DNA of 64,000 nt, from contig VGBM01000002.1 in the NCBI GenBank assembly GCA_016870485.1, positions 124,001 to 188,000 on the forward strand, given 5' to 3'. The stretch is from Actinomycetota bacterium (GTDB taxonomy: Bacteria; Actinomycetota; Thermoleophilia; Gaiellales; F1-60-MAGs149). Below, one piece after another: positions 36,200 through 45,539 of the stretch. Both the position numbers and the translations under genes were made by a program. Below the pieces are notes generated by a model that saw nothing but the letters and a program-made list of their open reading frames with translations, searched no databases and had not been told where the DNA came from. Numbering within the stretch: position 1 is the stretch's first letter; every line of letters begins with the position of its first letter.

Positions 36200-37602
36200 A
36201 ACGCGGCCTCCGGCGGCACCCGCAGGTAGGCGCTCTTGCTCCAGGTGAAGAACTCGGCGGCGCTCGCCGCGTTCTGCTCGCGCGGCGCGGGGAAGGACGA
36301 GTCCTTCAGGCCCCCGAAGGGCACGTGCAGCTCCGAGCCCGTGTTGGGGGCGTTGGCCTTCACGATCCCCGCCTCCAGCTCGCGCACGCAGCGGCGGATC
36401 ACGCGCTCGTCGCGGGTCAGGACGGTCGCGGTCAGCCCGAAGTCCGTCGCGTTCGCCAGCGCGATCGCGCCGTCAAGGTCGTCGACCGCGAGCACGACGG
36501 CGACCGGTCCGAACACCTCCTCGCGGCAGATCGCGAGGTCCGGGCCGCCCTGCAGCACCGTCGGCGCGAGGTACCAGCCGCCGCCCGCGGGCACGGGCGC
36601 CTCGGCCACGACCTCGGCGCCCTCGGCGAGCGCGGCCGCGAGCGCCGCCGCCACTCCGTCGCGCGCCCCCGCGGACACGAGCGGGCCGATCTGCGCGCCC
36701 GCCGTCGCGCCGTCGCCGACGACGAGGAGCGGCGTCTGGCGGCGCAACTCCGCGAGGAGCGGCTCGAGGGCGCCGCCGACCGCGATGACGCGGCGCGTCG
36801 CGGTGCACTTCTGGCCGGTCCCCCCCATCGCCCCGGCGAGCGCGATGCCCGCCGCCCACGCCGGGTCGACGTCGGGGCAGACGATGCAGGCGCTGTGCCC
36901 GCCGAGCTCGAGCTGCACCTTGGCGCCGCGCTCGGCCGCCTGGACCGCGATGCCGCGCCCGACGGGCACCGAGCCCGTGAAGGTGATCGCCCCGACGGCC
37001 GGGTGCGCGACGAGGGCGCGGCCGACCTCACCGCCGCCGATGAGGACGCGCAGGACGCCCGCGGGGAGGCCCCCCGCGACGAGGGCCTCGGCGAGGGCGA
37101 GCGACGTCATCGGCGTCTCGCTCGACGGCTTCCAGAGCACGGCGTTGCCGTGCAGGAGCGCGGGCGCCAGCTTCCAGGCCGGGATCTGGACGGGGAAGTT
37201 CCAGGGCGTGATCGCCGCGACCAGGCCGACGGGGACGCGCACCGTGCGGATCAGCTCGTCCGGATTGCCGGACGGGTACGTCGCGCCGTCCGCGTCGCGG
37301 GCGTGGCCCGCGTGGTATAGCAGCGTCTCGACGGACCCGCCGACCTCGACGCGGGCCTCGTCGAGGGTCTTGCCCTGCTCCGCGGTCAGCAGCACGGCGA
37401 GGTCCTCGGCGCGGCGCTCGAGCTCGCCCGCGGCGCGGCGCAGGATGCGGCCGCGCTCCACGATCCCCAGCGCGTCCCAGTCCGCCTGCGCCGCCCGGGC
37501 CGCGGCCACCTCGGCCTCCAGCCCGGCGACGTCCGCGACCGGCGCGACGCCGACGACCTCATCCGGGCGCGCCGGGTTGCGGCTCTCGAGGACCTCGGGC
37601 AT
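36196..37602 (-). CDS. Aldehyde dehydrogenase, alpha-ketoglutaric semialdehyde dehydrogenase-like
   Basis: This 468-residue enzyme has ITPWNFPVQIPAWK for cofactor binding, ITFTGSVPVGR, the catalytic Glu in LELGGHSACIV, the catalytic Cys in GTGQKCTATRR, and a C-terminal HVPFGGLKDSSFPAPREQ, typical of the 2,5-dioxovalerate dehydrogenase branch. The ATG at 37602 is preferred over ATG 37611 because a TACGAT box sits seven bases before it and would overlap the longer start. It is the first gene of the four-gene operon running to 32851. Confidence 0.85.
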   Translation of the reverse strand: MPEVLESRNPARPDEVVGVAPVADVAGLEAEVAAARAAQADWDALGIVERGRILRRAAGELERRAEDLAVLLTAEQGKTLDEARVEVGGSVETLLYHAGHARDADGATYPSGNPDELIRTVRVPVGLVAAITPWNFPVQIPAWKLAPALLHGNAVLWKPSSETPMTSLALAEALVAGGLPAGVLRVLIGGGEVGRALVAHPAVGAITFTGSVPVGRGIAVQAAERGAKVQLELGGHSACIVCPDVDPAWAAGIALAGAMGGTGQKCTATRRVIAVGGALEPLLAELRRQTPLLVVGDGATAGAQIGPLVSAGARDGVAAALAAALAEGAEVVAEAPVPAGGGWYLAPTVLQGGPDLAICREEVFGPVAVVLAVDDLDGAIALANATDFGLTATVLTRDERVIRRCVRELEAGIVKANAPNTGSELHVPFGGLKDSSFPAPREQNAASAAEFFTWSKSAYLRVPPEAAL

Positions 37603-37609
37603 CGCCGGC

Positions 37610-37615
37610 ATCGTA
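37610..37615 (-). promoter_or_regulatory. Leaderless -10 element (TACGAT) of the four-gene operon
   Basis: TACGAT on the minus strand, seven bases before ATG 37602 of the aldehyde dehydrogenase. It overlaps the competing ATG at 37611, which argues against that start. Confidence 0.55.
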
Positions 37616-37632
37616 ACGGCGAACCAGTCCGG

Positions 37633-38409
37633 TCAGCGTCCGCGCCAGACGGGGTCGCGCCCCTCGGCGAAGGCGCGGGCGCCCTCGACCTGGTCCTCCG
37701 AGGCCTTCACCCGCCGGACGCTGTCGAGCCCCTCGCGCACCCGCATCGCCTCGGCCTCCGGCAGGTGCGCCGTGGCGTCGACGGTGTCCTTGATCGCGTG
37801 CAGCGGCAGCTGCGCGCCGGCGGCGAGCCCGCGCGCGAGCTCCCATGCCCCCGCCAGGCCCTCACCCGTCGGCACGACGCGGTTGACGAGGCCCCAGCGC
37901 TCCGCCTCGGCCGCGTCCATCCAGCGGCCGGTCAGCATCAGCTCCATCGCGATCGCGCGCGGGATCCGCCGCGGCAGACGCACCGCGGCCGACTCGGCGA
38001 GGATCCCGTGGTGCACCTCCATCAGCGCGAAGCGCGCGTGCTCCTCGGCCACCACGAGGTCGGCGCCGAGCAGGACCTCGAAGCCGCCGCCGACCGCCAT
38101 CCCGTTGGCCACGGCGATCACCGGCTTAAGCAGCCCCACGGGGTGCTCAAGGCCGCCGAAGCCGCCCTCGCCCCAGTCGCCCTCCATGCCCTCGCCGGCG
38201 GCCGCGGCCTTGAGGTCCCAGCCGGCGCTGAAGAAGCGGTCGCCGGCCCCCGTCAGGATCCCGACCTTCAGACCCGGCTCGTCGCGCAGCGCCTGCCAGG
38301 CCCGGTTCATCGCCTGGCTCGTCGCACGGTCGATCGCGTTCGCCTTCGGGCGGTCGAGGACCACCTCGAGCACGCCGTCCTCGGCCCGCGTCCGCACCGC
38401 CTCGTCCAT
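37633..38409 (-). CDS. caiD: Enoyl-CoA hydratase/isomerase family, crotonobetainyl-CoA hydratase (CaiD)-like
   Basis: This 258-residue crotonase-fold protein is notably like carnitinyl-CoA dehydratase: EVVLDRPKANAIDRATS, ITGAGDRFFSAGWDLKAAAAGE (oxyanion-hole region), VANGMAVGGGFEVLLGAD, LTGRWMDAAEAERWGLVNRVV and the terminal GRDPVWRGR. CaiD interconverts L-carnitinyl-CoA and crotonobetainyl-CoA. No other cai gene (CoA transferase, ligase, reductase) is adjacent, so the assignment rests on sequence alone. It fits a region rich in quaternary-amine enzymes. A TAGACT box precedes the ATG by seven bases. Confidence 0.75.
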   Translation of the reverse strand: MDEAVRTRAEDGVLEVVLDRPKANAIDRATSQAMNRAWQALRDEPGLKVGILTGAGDRFFSAGWDLKAAAAGEGMEGDWGEGGFGGLEHPVGLLKPVIAVANGMAVGGGFEVLLGADLVVAEEHARFALMEVHHGILAESAAVRLPRRIPRAIAMELMLTGRWMDAAEAERWGLVNRVVPTGEGLAGAWELARGLAAGAQLPLHAIKDTVDATAHLPEAEAMRVREGLDSVRRVKASEDQVEGARAFAEGRDPVWRGR

Positions 38410-38416
38410 GGCGGCG

Positions 38417-38422
38417 AGTCTA
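38417..38422 (-). promoter_or_regulatory. Leaderless -10 element (TAGACT)
   Basis: TAGACT on the minus strand, seven bases before ATG 38409 of the CaiD-like gene. Confidence 0.6.
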
Positions 38423-38454
38423 CCCGGGCTCGAGCGGCGGCGCGCGCCGCTGCG

Positions 38455-38460
38455 TAGACT
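38455..38460 (+). promoter_or_regulatory. Leaderless -10 element (TAGACT)
   Basis: TAGACT lies six bases before ATG 38467 of the multicopper oxidase gene, mirroring the box of the divergent CaiD-like gene. Confidence 0.6.
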
Positions 38461-38466
38461 CCCCGC

Positions 38467-40005
38467 ATGCGCAGGACCCGCCTGCTCGCCTACACCGCCG
38501 TCCTCGCCCTCGCGGGCGCCCTCGCCGGGCCCGCCGGCGCGGCCGACGCCGCCGACGACTGCGCGGCCTGCGCCGGCTACGTGCGCCACCAGCCGCTGGC
38601 GGAGCCGAGCACGCACCCGTCGATGGGCGGGCAGCTGAGCGTGACCCTCACCGCCCGGCTGACCGAGACCATCATCGGCGGGCGCCCCGCCCGCAGCCAG
38701 GTTTACAACGGCCAGTTCCCCGGCCCCACGCTCGTGGTCAGCCCGGGCGACACGCTGCGCGTCCACCTGCGCAACCGCCTCAACCCCGACTACCTGCCGT
38801 ACGGCGCCTCGTCGGAGGACCCGGCCCCGATCTTCCCGGGCCAGCCCTACGCCGGCTTCACGCAGCCCCTCGGCAACCCGACGAACCTGCACGTGCACGG
38901 CATGCACGTCTCGCCGAAGTCGCCGTCCGACAACGTGCTCCTGAGCATCAAGCCGGGCGAGGACTACCGCTACCGCTACGAGATCCCGGCCGACCATCCG
39001 TCGGGGCTCTTCTGGTACCACCCGCACCGCCACGAGTACACCGACCAGCAGGTCGGGGCGGGCCAGGCCGGGATGATCATCGTCCGCGGCGGCCTCGACG
39101 ACGTGCCGGGCGTCGGCGATCTGCCCGAGCGCCTCCTCGTCTTCCAGAACGTCGAGGTCAAGGACGGCGCCGCGACCAGCTCGCAGTACCAGACGCCCGT
39201 GCACCGCCTGATCACCATCAACGGCCAGGTCCAGCCGCGGCTCGACCTGCGCCCCGGCGAGACGCAGCGCTGGCGGATCGCCAACGCCTCCACGGAGCGC
39301 TTCCTCAGCCTCGAGCCGATGGGCGGCGTCGAGCTGCGCCGCCTCGCCATCGACGGCAACACGCTCGACCGGCCGCAGCGCATCACCCGCATCTGGCTGA
39401 GCCCCGGCCAGCGCACCGAGGTGCTCGTGCGGGCCGGGTCCGAGCCGGGCTCGTTCGCGCTCGTGCAGCAGCGCTTCAACCAGCGCCCGACGCCCTACGG
39501 CAAGCAGCCGCGCGTGACCGTGGCCACGATCCGCATCGCCGGGGCGGCGCAGGCCCCGCAGCCCTTCCCCCGCGTGTTGCGCGAGACGCCCCAGCGCGAC
39601 CTGGTGGCCCCCGGCACCGAGATCGTGCGCACCCGCCGCGTGGTCCTGACCCAGTCGCCCCCGAAGTTCTTCGTCAACAACCAGCGCTTCATGGACCACG
39701 GCGGCCACGCCTCGGGCGCGGTCTTCGACGTGAAGGTCGGCACGGTCGAGGAGTGGGTCCTCGAGAACAAGTCGCCCGAGTGGCACAACTTCCACATCCA
39801 CGTCAACGACTTCCAGGTCGTGGCGCGCAACGGCGAGCCCGTCCCCGGGCAGCCGCAGTGGTTCGACTCGATCGCGATCCGGCCCGGCCACACGGTCACG
39901 CTGCGGCTGCCGTTCGACGACTTCGACGGCACGTGGGTCTTCCACTGCCACGTGCTCGTCCACGAGGACCACGGCATGATGGCCCTCGTCCAGGCCTCGC
40001 CGTGA
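38467..40005 (+). CDS. Secreted multicopper oxidase
   Basis: This 512-residue protein has a Sec signal peptide (about residues 1-26, cleavage near AGAADA) and three cupredoxin domains. All four copper motifs are visible: NLHVHGMHV, FWYHPHRH, WHNFHIHVNDF and the C-terminal HCHVLVHEDHGMM with the type 1 Cys and Met. It would oxidise phenols, metals or similar substrates outside the membrane with reduction of oxygen to water. It is coupled by a GTGA overlap to a 2-keto-4-pentenoate hydratase-like gene, suggesting work on aromatic compounds. Confidence 0.9.
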   Translation: MRRTRLLAYTAVLALAGALAGPAGAADAADDCAACAGYVRHQPLAEPSTHPSMGGQLSVTLTARLTETIIGGRPARSQVYNGQFPGPTLVVSPGDTLRVHLRNRLNPDYLPYGASSEDPAPIFPGQPYAGFTQPLGNPTNLHVHGMHVSPKSPSDNVLLSIKPGEDYRYRYEIPADHPSGLFWYHPHRHEYTDQQVGAGQAGMIIVRGGLDDVPGVGDLPERLLVFQNVEVKDGAATSSQYQTPVHRLITINGQVQPRLDLRPGETQRWRIANASTERFLSLEPMGGVELRRLAIDGNTLDRPQRITRIWLSPGQRTEVLVRAGSEPGSFALVQQRFNQRPTPYGKQPRVTVATIRIAGAAQAPQPFPRVLRETPQRDLVAPGTEIVRTRRVVLTQSPPKFFVNNQRFMDHGGHASGAVFDVKVGTVEEWVLENKSPEWHNFHIHVNDFQVVARNGEPVPGQPQWFDSIAIRPGHTVTLRLPFDDFDGTWVFHCHVLVHEDHGMMALVQASP

Positions 40006-40799
40006 GCGACCGGGCCGGCGAGGCGGCCGCCGTCCTCGCCGCCGCGCGCCTCGCCCGCGGGCGCTTCCCCGGCTTCGCCCCGGACCTGCACCCCGCCGAC
40101 GAGGCGGCGGCCTATGCCGTCCAGGACGCCCTCCACGATGCGCTCACGGCGGCCGGTCAGGGGCCGTGGGCCGGGCACAAGATCGGCTGCACCACGCGGG
40201 TCATGCAGGACTACCTCGGCATCCGCAACCCGAGCGCCGGCGGCGTGCTCGCCGCGGAGGTCCACACGAGCCCCGCCTGGATCGCCCCGCGCGGCACGAC
40301 GCGCCTCGGCGTCGAGTGCGAGGTCGCCGTGCGGCTCGCCCACGACCTGCCCGGCGAGGCCTGCACCGTCGACGCGGCGGCGGCCGCGGTCGGAGCGTGC
40401 ATGGCCTCGATCGAGCTCGTCGAGGACCGCTACGCCGACTACCCGTCGCTCGATGCGCCGACCCTGATCGCCGACGACTTCTTCGGGGCGGGCCTCGTAC
40501 TCGGGCCCGAGCACGCGGGGTTCGACCCGCGCGCCCTCGCCGGGGCGACCGCGACGATGGCGATCGACGGGGCCGAGGTCGGTGCGGGCCGCGGCGCCGA
40601 CATCCTCGGCGACCCGCTCGTCGCGCTGGCCTGGCTCGCCGACGCCCTCGCCGCCCGCGGGCGCCGCCTGCAGGCCGGCGAGGTGGTCACGCTCGGCAGC
40701 CTCGTCGCCACCCACTGGGTCGAGCCGGGCATGCGGATCCGGGTCGTCAACGACCCGCTCGGCGAGGTCGTCCTCGAGGTGGCGGACCCGACGGGCTAG
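40002..40799 (+). CDS. 2-keto-4-pentenoate hydratase/fumarylacetoacetate hydrolase-fold protein
   Basis: This 265-residue protein resembles MhpD-type hydratases of meta-cleavage pathways: [31 protein letters not shown] with the metal-binding E-x-E, and [13 protein letters not shown]. These add water to 2-hydroxypenta-2,4-dienoate or decarboxylate related oxo acids. GTG 40002 overlaps the multicopper oxidase stop. Pairing with a secreted phenol-type oxidase supports a role in aromatic breakdown, though other pathway genes are missing here. It shares a CTAG with the convergent SDR gene. Confidence 0.8.
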   Translation: MSDRAGEAAAVLAAARLARGRFPGFAPDLHPADEAAAYAVQDALHDALTAAGQGPWAGHKIGCTTRVMQDYLGIRNPSAGGVLAAEVHTSPAWIAPRGTTRLGVECEVAVRLAHDLPGEACTVDAAAAAVGACMASIELVEDRYADYPSLDAPTLIADDFFGAGLVLGPEHAGFDPRALAGATATMAIDGAEVGAGRGADILGDPLVALAWLADALAARGRRLQAGEVVTLGSLVATHWVEPGMRIRVVNDPLGEVVLEVADPTG

Positions 40800-41542
40800 C
40801 CGCGGCCGATGAACGGCATGGTCGTGGCCATGACGGTCATGAACTGCACGTTCGCGTCGAGCGGGAGGTCCGCCATGTAGCGCACCGCGTCGGCGACGTG
40901 GGCCGGGTCGATCGTCGGCTCGACCTTCCGCGTGCCGTCGGCCTGCGGCACGCCGGCCCCGGAGCGCATCGGCTCGGTCAGGTCCGTGGCGGCGTTGCCG
41001 ATGTCGATCTGCCCGCAGGCGATCCCGAAGGCGCGCCCGTCGAGCGAGGCCGACTTCGTGAGGCCCGTGATCGCGTGCTTCGTGGCCGTGTACGGCGCGG
41101 ACCAGGGCCGCGGCACGCTCGCGGAGATGCTGCCGTTGTTGATGATGCGGCCGCCCTGCGGCACCTGCGCCCGCATCACCCGGAACGCCTCCCGCACGCA
41201 GAGGAACGCGCCGGTCAGGTTGACGTCGACGACACGCCGCCACTCGTCGACCTCGAGCTCGTCCATCGGCACGCCGCGCGCGGCGACGCCCGCGTTGTTG
41301 AACAGGAGGTCGACGCGGCCGCAGCGCTCGACCGCCTGGTCGAAGAGCGTCCGCACCTGGTCGGGGTCGGTCACGTCGCAGGGCACCGCGATCGCGCCGC
41401 CGCCGGCCTCGGCGGCCACCGCGTCGATCGCCGCCGGGTCGCGGCCGCTGACCACGGTCGTCCAGCCGTCGGCGGCGAGGGCGAGGGCGACGACGCGGCC
41501 GAGGCCGCGGCCGGCGCCAGTGACGACGGCGACGCGCGTCAC
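40796..41542 (-). CDS. Short-chain dehydrogenase/reductase
   Basis: This 248-residue SDR has the cofactor motif [26 protein letters not shown], the active-site [20 protein letters not shown] (Ser, Tyr, Lys) and a C-terminal proteobacterial-type ending. The Arg after the glycine motif and SGRDPA suggest NADP(H) could be used. GTG 41542 overlaps the stop of denD (GTGA), so it probably acts in the same four-carbon sugar acid pathway. Confidence 0.8.
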   Translation of the reverse strand: MTRVAVVTGAGRGLGRVVALALAADGWTTVVSGRDPAAIDAVAAEAGGGAIAVPCDVTDPDQVRTLFDQAVERCGRVDLLFNNAGVAARGVPMDELEVDEWRRVVDVNLTGAFLCVREAFRVMRAQVPQGGRIINNGSISASVPRPWSAPYTATKHAITGLTKSASLDGRAFGIACGQIDIGNAATDLTEPMRSGAGVPQADGTRKVEPTIDPAHVADAVRYMADLPLDANVQFMTVMATTMPFIGRG

Positions 41543-42513
41543 GGCAGGACGCCGCCCAGCTCGTCCTCGACGAAGACGCGGATGATCTCGTCGAACGAGG
41601 ACTCCGCCGCGAAGCCGAGGGAGCGCGCCCGCGCGGCCGTGAAGTTGCTCGGCCAGCCCGCCACGATCGACATGATCAGCTCGTCCGGCTCGTCGTGGAT
41701 CCGGGCCACGCAGTCGGGGCCGGCGATCCGCCCGAGCGCGTCGATCTCGTCCTGGATCGTCGCCGACAGGCCGGGCATGTTCAGGCAGCGGCGGGCGCCG
41801 AGGGGCGTCGTGTCCATCGTCGCGGCGCGGCGCAGGAAGCCGACGGCCGAGCGCGGCGACGCGAACCAGTGGCGCGTCGAGCGCGGCGCGGGTAGGACGA
41901 CGTCATGGCCCGTCAGGGGCTCGCGGATGATGTTCGAGAAGAGGCCCGAGGCGGCCTTGTTCGCGGCTCCCGGGCGCACGCAGATCGACGGCAGCCGCAG
42001 GCCGACGCCGTCCAGGATGCCGCGCCGCGAGTAGTCGCTGAGCAGCATCTCCCCCATCACCTTCTGGGCCCCGTAGCTGGTCAAGGGCTGCGGGATGAAC
42101 TCGTCGTCGATGATCTCCGGGAAGGGCGCCCCGAAGACGGCGATCGAGGACGTGAAGACGACGCGCGGGTGGTAGCCGTCGCCGACGAGGCGGATCGCGT
42201 CCAGGACGTTGCGGGTCCCGTCGAGGTTGATCGCGTACCCCTTCTCGAGGTCCGTTTCGGCCTCGCCCGAGACGACGGCGGCGAGGTGCACGACCAGGTC
42301 GGGCCGCGGCTCGATCAGCGCCCGCACGGCCGCCGGGTCGGTGATGTCCGCCGTCACGCAGTCGACGGGCATCGTGGCGCCCGCGGGCGGCGCCGGCGCC
42401 GCGAAGGCGTCGACCAGGGTCAGCCGCTCGAGCGGCGCGATCGGGTCGGCGACGAGGCTCTCGGCGAGCTTGCGCCCGAGCATCCCGCCGCCGCCGAGGA
42501 TCAGGGCCTTCAT
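41539..42513 (-). CDS. denD: D-erythronate dehydrogenase-like epimerase-fold protein
   Basis: This 324-residue extended SDR matches Den[15 protein letters not shown] (cofactor), [36 protein letters not shown], the active site [15 protein letters not shown] (Tyr, Lys) and [18 protein letters not shown]. DenD oxidises D-erythronate to 2-oxo-erythronate in four-carbon sugar acid catabolism. The companion OtnK kinase, OtnC aldolase and OtnI isomerase genes are not in the window. A TAGGAT lies 11 bases upstream of the ATG. Confidence 0.8.
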   Translation of the reverse strand: MKALILGGGGMLGRKLAESLVADPIAPLERLTLVDAFAAPAPPAGATMPVDCVTADITDPAAVRALIEPRPDLVVHLAAVVSGEAETDLEKGYAINLDGTRNVLDAIRLVGDGYHPRVVFTSSIAVFGAPFPEIIDDEFIPQPLTSYGAQKVMGEMLLSDYSRRGILDGVGLRLPSICVRPGAANKAASGLFSNIIREPLTGHDVVLPAPRSTRHWFASPRSAVGFLRRAATMDTTPLGARRCLNMPGLSATIQDEIDALGRIAGPDCVARIHDEPDELIMSIVAGWPSNFTAARARSLGFAAESSFDEIIRVFVEDELGGVLP

Positions 42514-42600
42514 CGCAGTCGCGAATCCTAGCCCGCCGGGGCGGCGGCGACGGCGCGGGCCTTGGCCCGCGCCGTCGAGAACCTCCCCGCCCGTCCGGGC

Positions 42601-43026
42601 TCAGCCCTGGACGACCGGCCCCTCGTGGCCGAAGCCGCGGACCGACTCGACGTCGATGATCACGGCGACGCCGCCCTGCTCGGGGTCGTAGCCCTGCTCC
42701 ATTGCGCCGATGCCGGCGTAGACCTCGGCGTTGCGCGAGGCGTCGACGCGGGCGGTGCCACGCATCGACAGCATCAGCGGATCGCCGGCCGGGTCGAAGA
42801 ACGCGACCGTCACGCGCGGGTTGGCGGCGATGCCCTTGGCCAGGCCGTCGTTCGGCTGGCGCGTCCAGAGCGCGAGCTGGTTCGGGCTGATCACGTGCGT
42901 CGAGCCGCGGTGCGAGACGGCCGGGTAGCCGTCCTGGTCGATGTAGCCGACGGCGCAGGCGCGGCCGGCGCGCTCGAGCGAGCCGTCGATGACGTTCTGG
43001 ATGGGGCCGGTGAGGTCGATGGACAT
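42601..43026 (-). CDS. Pyridoxamine 5'-phosphate oxidase-fold (PPOX) flavoprotein
   Basis: This 141-residue protein has the split-barrel pattern of FMN- or F420-binding PPOX-type proteins: GYIDQDGYPAVSHRGSTHV, QLALWTRQPNDGLAKGIAANPRVTVAF and VYAGIGAMEQGYDPEQGG. The substrate is unknown; it is not the vitamin B6 enzyme itself. It stands between denD and the carotenoid genes with no overlap on either side. The first ATG of the homologous region, 43026, is used. Confidence 0.7.
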   Translation of the reverse strand: MSIDLTGPIQNVIDGSLERAGRACAVGYIDQDGYPAVSHRGSTHVISPNQLALWTRQPNDGLAKGIAANPRVTVAFFDPAGDPLMLSMRGTARVDASRNAEVYAGIGAMEQGYDPEQGGVAVIIDVESVRGFGHEGPVVQG

Positions 43027-43129
43027 GGGTGCTCCGGGTTCTTGTGCTTCCGGGCGGTCAACGATGCGGGACGGCGTCGCATTCCGGCGCCCGTGGCCGT
43101 TCCGCATCGTGGGTACGCGACGAGCCCGG

Positions 43130-44137
43130 TCATGAACGTCCGCGGAGGGCCGCACCCCAGACGCCCTGCCGGTGGTCCATCCACGCGACGACGGCCGCGT
43201 GCGGGTACGTCAGGGCGGCGATCGCCGCGAGGCTGACGGCGGCGATCTCGGAGGCCCCGGTCGCCGCCAGCGCGACGGCGATGAGGGCGACGCCGACCAG
43301 GGGCACGACGGTGAAGAGGAGCGCCTCGCGGTGGAAGGCGACCAGGGCGGCGACGTTGCGGCCCGCGGCGAGCAGGGCGGACTGCGTCGGCTCGGACGCC
43401 ATCAGCCGCAGGATGTGGCGCGGCGAGTGCCACAACAGGAAGTAGGCGCCGACCGCGAACACCGCCGGCGTCAGCGCGAAGAACGCCGTCAAGAGCGCGA
43501 GCTCGCCGAGGTCCGTCAGGGCGGCGCGCGGCCGCCCCGCGTTGTCGCGCAGGCTCAGGAGCGCCGCCGCAAGGACGACGGCGGCCACGACGGCGACGCC
43601 GGCGAGCCGCAGGGCGGGGTCGAGGACGAGGGGCGCCTCCCGCCCGAACAGCCCGACGATCACGTCGAACGCGGGCAGGGCCGACCCCGGGTCGGCGAGC
43701 ACGGGCAGCGCAATCGGCAGGAGCCCGCGGGCCAGGACGAAGGCGACCAGGGACGCGGCGGAGCGGGGCGCGGCGCGCCCGTTGACCGCCTCGCAGAACC
43801 AGAGGTCGCCGTCGCCCCAGTGCAGGGCCGCGACGGCGAGGAACAGGCCGAGGGCGAGCACCGGCGCGACCCACCAGAGGCCCATCAGGACGATGCTGGC
43901 CATGGCGTACCCGCCGACGAGGAGCCACCGCGCCCGCCGGCCGAGCGGCCGACCGAGCAGCCGCCCCGGGACTCGGTGGTCGACCGCGCCGTGGGCCATC
44001 CCGAGCACGGGCAGGGACAGGAGCAGCGGCGCCCACGCGTAGCGCTCGACGAGCCCGGGGGCCGCGAGCGCGAGCCCCGCCACGGCGACGAGCCCGACGT
44101 AGGTCGGGACGGCCCAGGTGCGGCGCGGGAGGGTCAC
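43130..44137 (-). CDS. blh: Beta-carotene 15,15'-dioxygenase, Brp/Blh family
   Basis: This 335-residue, highly hydrophobic protein has about eight membrane segments and the Blh histidine motifs: GMAHGAVDHRV near residue 45, AALHWGDGDLWF, FLLWHSPRHILRLM and LTYPHAAVVAWMD. Blh cleaves beta-carotene into two molecules of retinal, using iron held by these histidines. GTG 44137 overlaps the stop of the lycopene cyclase gene as GTGA, so beta-carotene formation and cleavage are coupled. No rhodopsin gene is in the window. Confidence 0.88.
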   Translation of the reverse strand: MTLPRRTWAVPTYVGLVAVAGLALAAPGLVERYAWAPLLLSLPVLGMAHGAVDHRVPGRLLGRPLGRRARWLLVGGYAMASIVLMGLWWVAPVLALGLFLAVAALHWGDGDLWFCEAVNGRAAPRSAASLVAFVLARGLLPIALPVLADPGSALPAFDVIVGLFGREAPLVLDPALRLAGVAVVAAVVLAAALLSLRDNAGRPRAALTDLGELALLTAFFALTPAVFAVGAYFLLWHSPRHILRLMASEPTQSALLAAGRNVAALVAFHREALLFTVVPLVGVALIAVALAATGASEIAAVSLAAIAALTYPHAAVVAWMDHRQGVWGAALRGRS

Positions 44138-45315
44138 GCGGCCAGGCGCTTGCGGCCGGCGCGGGCGGCCCCGAGCAGGAACGGCGGCTTCGGCAGCGCG
44201 GCGATCAGGAGGAAGTGGTCCACCGGGCTGGCGGCGTCCATCATGAAGCGCGCGAGCCGGTCGCCGGCGAGGTGGCGCCCGAGCCGCAGGAAGTTGGGCG
44301 CGAAGCCCGCCGGGTCCGCCTTGAGCACCTCGAGGAACACGCGGTCGAGGAACGCGTCGCGGCGACGGTCGATGCGCGGCGCGGACGGCCGCCCGGCGAC
44401 CACGCGGTCGGCGAGCGCGGCGACCTGCCGCTGCGTGCGCACGAACGCGTAGCCGCTCGACGGCCGCACCGCCCCGGCCGCCGTGCCCACGGGGGTCAGC
44501 CGCGACGACCGCCGCCGCGGCGCACCGACGCCGAGCATCGGGATGGCGGACGCCTCCTCCCGCACGACCCGCCACGTCGCGAGGCCGTGGCGCTTCCGCA
44601 GGTAGCGGTCGATCTCGGCGCGCCGCTCGTCGTCCGGGGTGCCCACGAGGCCGATGGTGGTGTCCTCGACGAGCGCCGACGTCGGGCTGAACGGCAGGAG
44701 GTACATGAAGTGGAGCTCGCCGTTGGGCGTGACGTCGAAGTCCATCAGCCGCACGCAGGTCGGGTCGAACGCGGGCTCGTCGGTCTCCACGAACTGGCCG
44801 AGGAAGCGCTGGCAGAGGACCCCGGGGCCGGGCACGGGCGCCACCGTCGGCCACGTCGGCCCCCCGGTCGCGAGGGCGTCGAAGACGTGGGTCGCGGAGC
44901 GCTCGCCCGCGGACGTCGCGACCATGACCGCGCCATCCGACTCGGTCGCCGCGCCGATCGTCGTCCCGAGCACGAGCTGGCAGTTGGGCGCCGCCTCGAG
45001 GCGCGCCAGCACGTCCGCGTAGAAGCGGTCCGCCGGCAGGTGGCAGTACGGGGCGCCGGTCGCCGTCTGGCGGTGGACCGCGCCGCGCGCCTCGATGCTC
45101 CAGTGGGGCCAGCGGTGGCTGATCAGGCCCCGGTAGGGGTGCGGATGCACGTCCCAGAAGCACCAGGTGCGGTCGTTGTCGAACCGCTCCCGCGCGTCGA
45201 CCACCGCGATCGGGTCCCGCACGCCGCGTCGCAGCAGGGCGTCCGCGAGCGAGAGCCCCGCCAGCCCCGCGCCGAGGATGAGGTAGGACGGGGAGGCGGG
45301 CTGCGCAACGGGCAC
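44134..45315 (-). CDS. crtY: Lycopene beta-cyclase (CrtY family)
   Basis: This 393-residue flavoprotein cyclises the ends of lycopene to give beta-carotene. Seen: the dinucleotide motif YLILGAGLAGLSLADALL, the cyclase signature NDRTWCFWD, QRFLGQFVETDEP and the C-terminal GYAFVRTQRQ and PPFLLGAARAG. GTG 45315 is the most likely start, the next upstream ATG being out of frame. The gene stands 53 bases from tRNA-Thr and is coupled to blh. Confidence 0.85.
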   Translation of the reverse strand: MPVAQPASPSYLILGAGLAGLSLADALLRRGVRDPIAVVDARERFDNDRTWCFWDVHPHPYRGLISHRWPHWSIEARGAVHRQTATGAPYCHLPADRFYADVLARLEAAPNCQLVLGTTIGAATESDGAVMVATSAGERSATHVFDALATGGPTWPTVAPVPGPGVLCQRFLGQFVETDEPAFDPTCVRLMDFDVTPNGELHFMYLLPFSPTSALVEDTTIGLVGTPDDERRAEIDRYLRKRHGLATWRVVREEASAIPMLGVGAPRRRSSRLTPVGTAAGAVRPSSGYAFVRTQRQVAALADRVVAGRPSAPRIDRRRDAFLDRVFLEVLKADPAGFAPNFLRLGRHLAGDRLARFMMDAASPVDHFLLIAALPKPPFLLGAARAGRKRLAA

Positions 45316-45368
45316 GACCCGGCCATTGTGACGCCGCCAGGCCCGGCGGCGGGCCGATGCCCCGGGAG

Positions 45369-45440
45369 AGCCCTCTCGGGGGATTGAACCCCGGACCCCC
45401 TCCTTACCATGGAGGTGCTCTACCACTGAGCTAAGAGGGC
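45369..45440 (-). tRNA. tRNA-Thr (anticodon GGT)
   Basis: A 72-base cloverleaf on the minus strand. The acceptor stem GCCCTCT pairs with AGAGGGC, the D arm reads TAGCTCAGTGGTAGAGCA, the anticodon stem CCTCC/GGAGG encloses the loop ATGGTAA with anticodon GGT, and the T arm contains GGTTCAATCC. CCA is not encoded. Confidence 0.95.
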
Positions 45441-45539
45441 GCGGCGCCGTGGCGCGGGCCGAATGATACCCGGCTGCCGGGGGTCGGGCGCAAGCGCCCG
45501 CCCGCTTGGTAGGCTGGCCCCGACGGAGAGGAGGCCCCG

